The notes below the pieces were generated by a model. It saw only the letters and a program-made list of their open reading frames with translations, had not been told where the DNA came from and searched no databases. This document shows, piece after piece, positions 1 through 7,130 of a stretch of DNA of 64,000 nt. The position numbers and the translations under genes are program-made. This DNA is from Vibrio pomeroyi (GTDB lineage: Bacteria; Pseudomonadota; Gammaproteobacteria; Enterobacterales; Vibrionaceae). How positions within the stretch are numbered: the stretch's first letter is position 1; each line of letters begins with the position of its first letter. The stretch covers positions 1,488,001 to 1,552,000 of the forward strand of contig CP090854.1 of NCBI GenBank assembly GCA_041879425.1, written 5' to 3'.

Positions 1-5
1 TTCCA

Positions 6-638
6 TTATAGCTCCACCTCTGCCGGTGCAATCACAGATGCATCGTAGTTCTCTGCAAGCTTAGGAAGGTTCATATCAGTTGCTTTCCAACCTTTGTGAA
101 CTAGTGTGCCGTTGAATGGTGCATTACCGGTTACATTGCCTGTTAGGCGGATTTCTTGCGGGTTGAAACCTTCAGCAACCGTGATGCGCGTTTCTTCATC
201 TTCACTGCGGATGTGAGAAAGCGTTACATAGTCTGCTAATACTTTTTGGCCGCCAGTGTGAATAACACGAGCCGCTGCGCCAACTTCTTCGTCAGAGAAT
301 GACGTTAGGTCTTCTTTTAGGAAGTCGATCAAGCGAGCTTCTTGTTGCATTATAGACAGAAGTTGCATTGCAGAATCTGTTGGTGCTGTAGCCAGCTTAG
401 ACTCAACTTCGACTACTTTTTCGATCACTTTTTCAACTTCAACAACTTTTTCAACTTCGACAATTTTTTCAACTGGCTTTTCAACTTCAACGATCTTCTC
501 TACTGGTTTTTCTACGACTTTCTCAACCACTTTGGATTTACGAGAAACGGCAATAAGCAGTAGTAAAACGCTTGATGCAGTTAAGCCTGCGTGAAGCATA
601 TCAAACGTTTGTGGGATTAGGTTCAAATCAACGATCAT
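6..638 (-). CDS. DUF2760 domain protein with VEK-repeat stalk
   Basis: The function is unknown. The 210-residue protein has one hydrophobic membrane segment near residues 18-31, then a highly regular V-E-K/V-E-V repeat from about 36 to 79 that should form a charged helical stalk. A globular C-terminal domain (about 85-210) looks like DUF2760. In proteobacteria DUF2760 genes often sit beside an Hsp70-like gene. The region downstream on this strand lies outside the window, so that link cannot be tested. The ATG at 638 has a purine-rich stretch upstream. The gene is complete: its stop lies within the first bases of the window. I am sure of the ORF and fairly sure of the family. Confidence 0.8.
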   Translation of the reverse strand: MIVDLNLIPQTFDMLHAGLTASSVLLLLIAVSRKSKVVEKVVEKPVEKIVEVEKPVEKIVEVEKVVEVEKVIEKVVEVESKLATAPTDSAMQLLSIMQQEARLIDFLKEDLTSFSDEEVGAAARVIHTGGQKVLADYVTLSHIRSEDEETRITVAEGFNPQEIRLTGNVTGNAPFNGTLVHKGWKATDMNLPKLAENYDASVIAPAEVEL

Positions 639-986
639 AGTGATTTCTCTTTAAAATTGATTTAACGGTATATTCGTCGGTTCAAAGGAATATACAGGTT
701 GGAAAGGAACGCAATGGCACGAGGCCGAAATGGTCACTTTCTAGCTATAAATATGGATGGATACTAGCATATTCAAGGCTTAAGAGTGGTATTTAATGTT
801 TTCAATCAAGTGTGTTTTTGGTGTGTTAGCTTGAAATTTAGTCGAGATTTGCCTGAATATTGGCCGCTGATGTAAGCGAGAGGTAAACAATGCCCGTTTT
901 ATGTCAGTTTTAAGACGAAACAGAAATGGAGCATGAATCCCTTCCGTTATATACTTTTAGCTCATTAACGCCTAATTGGAACATCT
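639..986. other. Intergenic region between divergent genes
   Basis: This 348-base AT-rich spacer separates the DUF2760 gene (minus strand) from the CHASE-GGDEF gene (plus strand). It should hold both promoters. I saw no convincing RNA, repeat or operator in it. Confidence 0.5.
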
Positions 987-2525
987 ATGCCGCACACTAC
1001 CGACCCTCTAACAGGGTTGAAGAGACGAACCCTCCCTTTGGTCGTATTTTCGGTCAGCTTTTTGATTACTGTGTTGTGTTTTATATTAGTCGCGCTGAAC
1101 CAAAACCGCGCCCTGAATATGAATCTGAATAGCTTTGCTACTCACCAGACATTGAGCTTGGAAGCGTTTATCGCTAATGATGTGGCTTACATAGGTTCCG
1201 GCGCCAATTTCTTCTATTCGAATGATCCTGAGAACTGGGATAAATTCGACCGTTTTGCTCAGCAAACCATTAATGATTCAAAGAGCCTAATCGGTTTGCA
1301 GTGGATGCAAAAAGTGGAGCCAGATGAGATTGCTGAACACACGGCTCAGATGAAAGAAAAGTATCCATCCTATAAACTGTTTACCATCCCGAAGCATGAA
1401 GCAAAAACTTATGGCTACATCTTAGATGGTGAGCCGGCTTTTATCGCAACTGACTTGTATCCCAATACTGCCGCTAACGACAAGGTTCTAGGCTTTTACT
1501 CTTCTCGTGAGCGATTCAAGCGCGTTTTAGAAAACATTAAACAGACCCGAGAAGCGAATATTTCAGACAAGGTGCGTCTGATACAAGACGGGCTAGATCA
1601 AGACACCCCAAAGAGCGGCATGTTGGTTTACCACCCAGTATTTGAAGGCGAAAGCGACAACTTACTCGGTGTTGTTATTGGCGTGGTTCGCACCACCTAT
1701 TATTTTGAAAACCTTTTGGCGTCAGCGGTAGGTGATATGGATGTGTATATTCGTGTTACCGATACCGGATTCGAGGCGGAGGATTCGCCAATCTTATTTG
1801 AAACCGAAGGTTATGAAGCGGTATCTGGGCACCACATTACCAAAACGATCGCACTGACTAACCGTGATTGGAAGATCGACTACAAGATAGACTCATGCAT
1901 CTCTTTCTACGGTTACCTAGTGTTAACCGGAATCGCTTTGGTTGGCACAACCATCTCTTTGCTGTTGGCGTATATTGTGAACATGCAAATCAGAGAAAAA
2001 GAACGCCTGTATGCAATGTTGGATAAAAGGACAGAGGAGCTTCGCTTCTTAGCTGACCACGATAGCCTGACTGAAATTTATAACCGACGTGCTTTCAATA
2101 AGAAACTGGATAAGGCGATTGAGCGAGACCAACCTTTTAGTTTGATTGGGTTTGATATCGACAAGTTCAAAGGCATTAACGATGAATTTGGGCACCCAGC
2201 AGGTGACGCTTTGCTTATTCATGTCATCAAGTTGATTTCTGTGAACCTGAAACAAGGGGACGACCTGTTCCGTTTAGGTGGTGATGAGTTCTGCATTATC
2301 TCTAGCATCTCGAATCATGAAGCTTTGAATCGTTATTTAGAGTGCATCTTGAATACCGTGAGTCACTCTCATTGTGAACACAAAGGTCGACAACTTAGTT
2401 GTACCCTCAGTATTGGTGCTGCCATTCGTAGTGGTGAGGACTCCGAAGAGATCATGCAAAAAGCGGACAGTATGCTTTACCAAAGTAAGTCAAATGGCCG
2501 AAATAGAGTCACAATTGCAGGCTAA
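987..2525 (+). CDS. CHASE-domain diguanylate cyclase
   Basis: This is a predicted inner-membrane enzyme making cyclic-di-GMP from GTP in response to an extracytoplasmic signal. The 512 residues contain a first transmembrane helix (about 17-38) and a periplasmic CHASE domain (about 70-260, with the LIGLQWMQKV core). A second transmembrane helix lies at about 305-330, followed by a short linker and a GGDEF domain (about 350-510). The active-site signature is an intact RLGGDEF. The upstream inhibition site is KxxD instead of the usual RxxD, so product inhibition may be weak. The DxLTxxxNRR entry motif of GGDEF domains is present as DSLTEIYNRR. It is a single gene with its own spacer on both sides. 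The ligand of the CHASE domain cannot be told from sequence. Confidence 0.9.
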   Translation: MPHTTDPLTGLKRRTLPLVVFSVSFLITVLCFILVALNQNRALNMNLNSFATHQTLSLEAFIANDVAYIGSGANFFYSNDPENWDKFDRFAQQTINDSKSLIGLQWMQKVEPDEIAEHTAQMKEKYPSYKLFTIPKHEAKTYGYILDGEPAFIATDLYPNTAANDKVLGFYSSRERFKRVLENIKQTREANISDKVRLIQDGLDQDTPKSGMLVYHPVFEGESDNLLGVVIGVVRTTYYFENLLASAVGDMDVYIRVTDTGFEAEDSPILFETEGYEAVSGHHITKTIALTNRDWKIDYKIDSCISFYGYLVLTGIALVGTTISLLLAYIVNMQIREKERLYAMLDKRTEELRFLADHDSLTEIYNRRAFNKKLDKAIERDQPFSLIGFDIDKFKGINDEFGHPAGDALLIHVIKLISVNLKQGDDLFRLGGDEFCIISSISNHEALNRYLECILNTVSHSHCEHKGRQLSCTLSIGAAIRSGEDSEEIMQKADSMLYQSKSNGRNRVTIAG

Positions 2526-2612
2526 ATGAGCACTTGATACAACTGGGGTCGAGTTCTTTATTGGGCTCATGTACAATTTCACGAAATTTTTGACGAGAGA
2601 ATTAGGCGACGT

Positions 2613-3143
2613 ATGAATCACAATCGAGTGGTGTGTTTCGATTTGGAAATGTGCTGTTGGAGCGAAGACGGTGTAGGGACAACAGGGGAGATCATTGAAG
2701 TTGGTCTTGCTGAGATTGATCTCGCATCCGGTACTATCGTGAAGCGCGCACAATATTACGTTAAGCCAGAGAAAGACGAAGTCTCTCTGTTCTGCGCCGA
2801 ACTCACGGGCATTACACCTCGCAAGATCGAAAAGCAGGGTCGCCCGCTAGAGTCTGTCATCAAGTCGATGATTAAGAATTTTGGCGGTCCAAACAAGATC
2901 TATGCAGCCTGGGGTCGTGATGACCTGATCTTACACAAAGAGTGTATAGACAAAGGCATTGAACCTCCGTTTAGCGAGTTCTTAAACATCGCAACGCTTT
3001 ACCGTGTTCAGAATCGCTTGAAAGACAAACGCATTGGTCATCGCGCCGCTCAAGAAGCCAAAAACATTGAGTGGGAAGGTCGTCAGCACTCGGGTTATGT
3101 CGATGCTTACAACCTTGCGAAGCTTGCTCTGACGATGCTTTAG
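2613..3143 (+). CDS. 3'-5' exonuclease, DEDDh type
   Basis: This is a cytoplasmic exonuclease of the DnaQ/KapD-like RNase T superfamily. The 176 residues carry the first acidic motif as FDLEMC near residue 9. A central Asp follows in AWGRDDLILHKEC, and the last motif is HSGYVDAYN, giving the DEDDh metal-binding set. The protein is a lone exonuclease domain with no polymerase or helicase attached. The substrate, RNA or DNA, is not decided by the sequence. The start at 2613 has a weak AGG upstream. The gene ends just before a strong hairpin terminator. Confidence 0.85.
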   Translation: MNHNRVVCFDLEMCCWSEDGVGTTGEIIEVGLAEIDLASGTIVKRAQYYVKPEKDEVSLFCAELTGITPRKIEKQGRPLESVIKSMIKNFGGPNKIYAAWGRDDLILHKECIDKGIEPPFSEFLNIATLYRVQNRLKDKRIGHRAAQEAKNIEWEGRQHSGYVDAYNLAKLALTML

Positions 3144-3177
3144 CAATAAGCTAATATTAATATTTGCTCCGAATTAT

Positions 3178-3209
3178 AAAAAGCCACCTAAACAAGGTGG
3201 CTTTTTTTT
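3178..3209 (+). terminator. Rho-independent terminator
   Basis: The 9-bp stem AAGCCACCT/AGGTGGCTT has a 5-base loop and is followed by a run of eight T. It ends the exonuclease transcript and, having an A-run on the other side, could also serve the convergent cytochrome gene. Confidence 0.9.
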
Positions 3210-3270
3210 AACCTTCTGGTCGAATGTTGTCAGAACTAAATAAATCATCATCGTTCGCGTATTTAGGGAT

Positions 3271-3804
3271 TTATTTCCCTAACATCACCTTGAGCTTATC
3301 GCCTTTATCAAAAAAGTGATGCTTCAATGCCCCTAATATATGTAATGTTACCAACGATATAAAAACTTTAATCGCAGTAGCGTGAATCAAAAACAGCAGA
3401 GAAAATACTTCTCTAGAGGTTGCACTATCGCTAAATGCCCATGAGTACACGCTGAATAATGGTGTATTAATCAATGCCATGCTTAAACCTGATATAGCGA
3501 TAAAGGTTAATGTCACTGCTTGAACAAATTGAACCACTTTAGGCAAGGTGAACTTGCGTTGCTCTGGTTCTGGCTTAACTAACATTCTTGCAATCAAAAT
3601 ATTGATGAGAATAAGGACAATTGAGCCGAGTATCTGATGAATTAAAATCGTTGGATACTTGTCAGAGAAAGGCAGAGTTCGGCTTGATATAAAACCGAGA
3701 GTTAACGTTAGCATTACCCCACCAAACATCCCCCAGTGAAGAAAATCGACTTTATTAGTGAGGTTATTTTTTTCTCTATTATTTGATAGTTTTTTGAACA
3801 TCAT
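3271..3804 (-). CDS. Cytochrome b561-like membrane protein
   Basis: This is a predicted four-helix inner-membrane di-haem b protein passing electrons between quinol and a partner. Helices lie at about 22-42, 52-75, 92-112 and 140-160 (numbering from the start used here). Histidines sit where b561 haem ligands are expected: FLHWG in helix 1, ILIHQ in helix 2, LLIHA in helix 3 or 4, and the closing TLHILGALKHHFF. The frame stays open to 3813. The ATG at 3804 is better placed because GGAA lies 5 bases upstream. The gene stands alone and its electron partner is not in the window. Some b561 proteins relieve superoxide, but nothing here shows that role. Confidence 0.82.
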   Translation of the reverse strand: MMFKKLSNNREKNNLTNKVDFLHWGMFGGVMLTLTLGFISSRTLPFSDKYPTILIHQILGSIVLILINILIARMLVKPEPEQRKFTLPKVVQFVQAVTLTFIAISGLSMALINTPLFSVYSWAFSDSATSREVFSLLFLIHATAIKVFISLVTLHILGALKHHFFDKGDKLKVMLGK

Positions 3805-3987
3805 GAGTTCCATTATTAGCGTGTGAAAAATCTATTATATTTCTCATCGCTTTGTTATGGATGTGTTTGTCCAATGTTTAATATTAATAATCGGATAGCC
3901 ATTTAATTAATATTAAATCGTTCTTAGTGCTCTTGATGGTGACGATATCTCTGTTAGCGTGTTTGCTTCTAACCCACGGAGGCTTTT

Positions 3988-4389
3988 ATGGAGAGCAAGA
4001 ACATGGAGAACAAGATCATGAAGTACAAAAGCATCAAGAGTTTGATCAAGCGAACCATTACATTGAGTTTGTTGAGTGTGAGCCCGTTACTGTTCGCACA
4101 ACCTGTAGTACTGATTAACACATTTTCAGTTGAAGCGAGTAAAGACGCCGAAACGTTAGCGTATTGGGAAAGCGCTAGAGATGTACTTGTAGAGCAACCG
4201 GGATACATCTCAACCACGTTGCATCGTTCGTTGAGTACAGATGCTACCTATCGATACGTGAATGTTGCTAATTGGGAGAGCCAAAAGCACTTCTTAGATG
4301 CGATCTCTGTGATGAGGAATGAGCTGCCAGCACTCGATATTGAGGGTGTGACTGCCGATCCTAATCTTTACGAAGTTATCCGCCATTAA
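3988..4389 (+). CDS. Secreted ABM-fold monooxygenase-like protein
   Basis: The 133 residues comprise a long N-terminal signal peptide (basic up to about 26, hydrophobic to about 38, cleavage after LLFA) and a small domain. The domain has the dimeric alpha/beta-barrel pattern of the antibiotic biosynthesis monooxygenase (ABM) family. The start is fixed by CGGAGG five bases before the ATG at 3988. ABM domains act as cofactor-free oxygenases, haem-degrading enzymes or signalling proteins, so the reaction is open. An export signal on an ABM domain is uncommon. The next gene, 16 bases on, is also exported and seems to carry the same fold, so the two are probably co-transcribed. Confidence 0.75.
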   Translation: MESKNMENKIMKYKSIKSLIKRTITLSLLSVSPLLFAQPVVLINTFSVEASKDAETLAYWESARDVLVEQPGYISTTLHRSLSTDATYRYVNVANWESQKHFLDAISVMRNELPALDIEGVTADPNLYEVIRH

Positions 4390-4405
4390 TTGAGAGTCTG
4401 TTCAA

Positions 4406-5086
4406 ATGAAATATGTACCACGAGTGTTTTTAGTTCTTTTTAGCTTTTTATTCTCCGTCAGCAGTTATTCTGCGGCTTATGGCGTTTCCGTAGCGTGGAA
4501 AACAGAGGATGCCCAAGCGGTATTTGATGCGATGCCTAATCAAAAAAAGGCGTTCGCCAATTTGATTGATGCAGGGTTAATTCACGATATGTTTGTTTCT
4601 GAAAGCTTTATTGGCGACCAAGCATTTCCAATCATTAAATTTGTTATGGAAGCAGACAGTGAAGAAGAAGTAAGACGTGTTATTGGTAACCTTCCTTTGC
4701 AATTTAAAGAGTTAGCTGAAATAACAGAAGTGAGAGACATTGGTAGTAAGTGGTTGGATACGGAAGTCGTGTTTACCAATTATGCGATTGAGTTGTCTTG
4801 GAAAGAGCCAGAAGACCAATTAATTGCAGATAAAATAATCAGTGTGGATTTGCAAAAAGTGGTTGATTGGAGTGCTCAAGGCGTTATTACTTCGGCTTAT
4901 TTAAAGAACCAAGCGATTGCTGAATCTCAACCAAATCAAACCGCTATGATCAGACCAATATATTCTATTGCTGTGTTAGCTCGAAATGAAAAACACGCAC
5001 TCGAAATTGCTAACGATCTTAATGCCGTTAAGCTAGGGTTCGCTACTGTAAATATCAGCGAATTAGGTTTTAAACTCGCGCTGTGA
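4406..5086 (+). CDS. Secreted tandem alpha/beta-barrel protein
   Basis: I do not recognise a named family. The 226 residues start with a signal peptide (cleavage near SYSA, about residue 23). Two similar halves follow. Each begins with a strand holding YGVSVAWK or YAIELSWK, then a segment ending in a 'Q-G-V/D-A-G-x-I' type strand (LIDAGLIHDMF versus WSAQGVITSAY). This suggests an internal duplication of a YCII or muconolactone-isomerase-like ferredoxin fold. It lies 16 bases after the ABM-like gene in the same direction and likely works with it in the periplasm. The enzyme activity is unknown. Confidence 0.7.
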   Translation: MKYVPRVFLVLFSFLFSVSSYSAAYGVSVAWKTEDAQAVFDAMPNQKKAFANLIDAGLIHDMFVSESFIGDQAFPIIKFVMEADSEEEVRRVIGNLPLQFKELAEITEVRDIGSKWLDTEVVFTNYAIELSWKEPEDQLIADKIISVDLQKVVDWSAQGVITSAYLKNQAIAESQPNQTAMIRPIYSIAVLARNEKHALEIANDLNAVKLGFATVNISELGFKLAL

Positions 5087-5151
5087 TTTTGAAATAAAGT
5101 AAATTCTCATGCTATTCTAAGGTGAGTTATTTAACACTTTTAACTCGCCTT

Positions 5152-6018
5152 ATGAATAATAAAATACAAGAATATAACTTGGTTATTGACCTTGATAACC
5201 GCCAATTGCTTAATCTTTCTGTTAATCAGCACATCACTTTATCACCATCAGAATGTCTGCTTTTGAAGCACTTGATGGACAACCGCGCGCAAACCATAGG
5301 ACGAGAATTTCTTCTGACACATTGTTGGCCGGGAAGGGTGGTAACCAATAGCTCACTCAATGTAGCGGTTAAGAATGTTCGTACTGCGCTTCGAACTGTT
5401 GGCTCTGATTGTAAGGTGATTACTGTCCAGAAAGAGGGATACTGTTTTGTCGCGCCTGAAAACGACGTAGCTAATGCGGATGAGCTTATAGATAGCTCAA
5501 GTGAGGATACGACAGAAACCGTAGTCGATGCAGTTGAGACCCCAACCACTGGCGACTCAATGACTGATCACGATGTGATTAAGGTGTCTGCTTCTAAGCA
5601 TCACACATCGCTTAGTTATTTTAATCGCAAGGGTAAACCTCATCTAGTGCCACTAACGGCAGGTATTGTGGTGAGTGCTTTGTTAGTCGTCGTGCTCTCT
5701 TACCTCGGTTTATTCATGGAAAGAACGTCCATCAATGGAATTGTGGTGTACCACGATAGCGTCAACTTAGATTCGATGCTGGTGGAAGACTTAACATCGA
5801 TTGCTGAACCGGGAGTCGAAGCAATATACCTGCATCGTATGGGGATTGATTGCGGCGCCATACAAGTGGTGATATTGAACCAAAGTGGCTGGAAAGACAT
5901 CAGCTCAAGTTTTGAATTAACGCACTGTAACGATGCGCAAGCCGGGCTCTACGAGATCGAACCCATTAATAGACGGGGAATAAACCAAGCAACAGAAGGA
6001 ACGGTCGATGAAGCGTAA
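5152..6018 (+). CDS. ToxR/VtrA-like transmembrane transcription regulator
   Basis: This is a membrane-bound one-component regulator. The 288 residues have an N-terminal OmpR-type winged helix (about 1-100, with SPSECLLLKHLMDN, GREFLLTHCWPGRVV and the wing VQKEGYCF). An acidic linker follows, then one transmembrane helix (about 172-193) and a periplasmic domain of about 95 residues. That domain has two cysteines (DCGAI and THCND), as in ToxR where they form a disulphide. The stop overlaps the next small membrane gene by 11 bases, the layout of toxRS and vtrAC. The start is uncertain: ATG 5152 has no clear ribosome site, and GTG 5122 lies right behind AAGG. The ancestral toxRS pair is expected elsewhere, so this is probably a paralogue. 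Confidence 0.85.
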   Translation: MNNKIQEYNLVIDLDNRQLLNLSVNQHITLSPSECLLLKHLMDNRAQTIGREFLLTHCWPGRVVTNSSLNVAVKNVRTALRTVGSDCKVITVQKEGYCFVAPENDVANADELIDSSSEDTTETVVDAVETPTTGDSMTDHDVIKVSASKHHTSLSYFNRKGKPHLVPLTAGIVVSALLVVVLSYLGLFMERTSINGIVVYHDSVNLDSMLVEDLTSIAEPGVEAIYLHRMGIDCGAIQVVILNQSGWKDISSSFELTHCNDAQAGLYEIEPINRRGINQATEGTVDEA

Positions 6019-6445
6019 GTTTTGGCTACCTATCGTGGTTACCTTGTCCGCTATTTTACTGTTTGGTGTCATTTCCGGTGTGATGACCCGAGGGGCTTAT
6101 CAGTTTGAGGGTATCTATGAAAACGTCGGTTATGAAGTGCTGACGCTGGATCTGAAGAATGGCCGTTCAAAGATGCGTTATGTTGGCTATGATATCAACG
6201 GTCAAGTCGTCCAAACCAAGCAGTTTTTTGGCGTGTTCTTACGTTGGGGCAATCACTACTATTTCTATCAAATTGAACAAGACCAAGCTCACGGGCAGCA
6301 GACCTTTAATGTGAAGAATTTTTTCATTCAGCATCACAACAACAGGCGTAGCGTAATGGTGTCGGATCAGCGTGGTGCTTACGTGACCAAAGATGGGAAA
6401 ATTCTGGAACTGAAAGGGATTCTATATGGACGAGCACTTCGCTAA
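6008..6445 (+). CDS. ToxS/VtrC-like small membrane partner
   Basis: The 145 residues have a short cytoplasmic start, one transmembrane helix (about 6-26) and a periplasmic beta-rich domain. The length and topology match ToxS and VtrC, which stabilise their regulator and form a joint ligand pocket with its periplasmic domain. I see no strong sequence match to either. The call rests on topology and on the 11-base overlap with the upstream ToxR-like gene, which implies translational coupling. It may sense a hydrophobic ligand such as bile acid, as VtrA/VtrC do. That is inference only. Confidence 0.65.
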   Translation: MKRKFWLPIVVTLSAILLFGVISGVMTRGAYQFEGIYENVGYEVLTLDLKNGRSKMRYVGYDINGQVVQTKQFFGVFLRWGNHYYFYQIEQDQAHGQQTFNVKNFFIQHHNNRRSVMVSDQRGAYVTKDGKILELKGILYGRALR

Positions 6446-6507
6446 CTTATACTCGTTTTTAAGCTCTCTGAGTTAAAGCGAACTCATCCAGTCTTGTTTG
6501 ATATAAA

Positions 6508-6540
6508 AAAAGCGACGGTCTATTGAGCCGTCGCTTTTCG
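6508..6540. terminator. Bidirectional terminator
   Basis: The 11-bp stem AAAAGCGACGG/CCGTCGCTTTT lies between two converging genes, the ToxS-like gene and the TerB-like gene. It has A- and T-runs on both sides and so works in both directions. Confidence 0.9.
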
Positions 6541-6568
6541 CTTTGTCGTTTGTTCGTTTAGTCAGAGT

Positions 6569-7018
6569 TTAATCTTCGCCTAAAACGCTTAATTTGCTTT
6601 TGATGAAATCTTTGTGGTCAACGTAAAGCAGTTCAGCAGTTTTGCGGATAACGGAGTCTTCAAGTGGATCAATCTCTCCATCGGCATGCGCGACTTCCCA
6701 CATAGCTTTAATCAAGTCTATGCGAACTGGTTGCGACAGCTCTCGCAGTTGAGAAGTGAAATCGTACAGAGAAACAGATTGTTCAACTTGAGGCTCAGCT
6801 TGCGCCAATAAGTCTTTTGATTCTTCTTCGGTTATGTTCAACAAACGTTGCAGCAAGTGAAGCTTAGCTTCTTGCTCTGATTCGTTGATCGCGTGGTCTG
6901 CACCTGCGACTTCACATAACAAGCTGGCGATAGCTAAGTTAGGTGAGGCAATGGGTGTTTTACCTAAATCAGAGCCTTCAACTAATTGTTTAAATAACGA
7001 GGTCAGTGAGTTAAACAT
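6569..7018 (-). CDS. TerB-family protein
   Basis: This 149-residue all-helical cytoplasmic protein is of the TerB type. Two acidic repeats mark the fold: EVAGADHAINESEQEAKLHL near residue 37 and EVAHADGEIDPLED near residue 107. They are the metal-binding loops seen in TerB-like domains. The frame is open upstream to 7081, but the ATG at 7018 (start MFNSLTSLFKQL) fits the family better. It is a single-domain protein with no other tellurite-resistance genes nearby, so a role in tellurite resistance should not be assumed. TerB-like domains are also stress and membrane-associated scaffolds. Confidence 0.85.
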   Translation of the reverse strand: MFNSLTSLFKQLVEGSDLGKTPIASPNLAIASLLCEVAGADHAINESEQEAKLHLLQRLLNITEEESKDLLAQAEPQVEQSVSLYDFTSQLRELSQPVRIDLIKAMWEVAHADGEIDPLEDSVIRKTAELLYVDHKDFIKSKLSVLGED

Positions 7019-7130
7019 AAGAGCATTCCAGTTATGGTGAATATTATTACTATTGGGCCTACAGAGTGTGATCGCAAGCATCTTTACTTAAAACTGACAT
7101 TACGAAGACGCGAGCAATAAGGAACACTCT

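Noticed and set aside
342..563. Plus-strand ORF rich in Phe and Asn opposite the DUF2760 gene
   Set aside because: It is the mirror of the VEK repeat codons on the other strand and has no start context.
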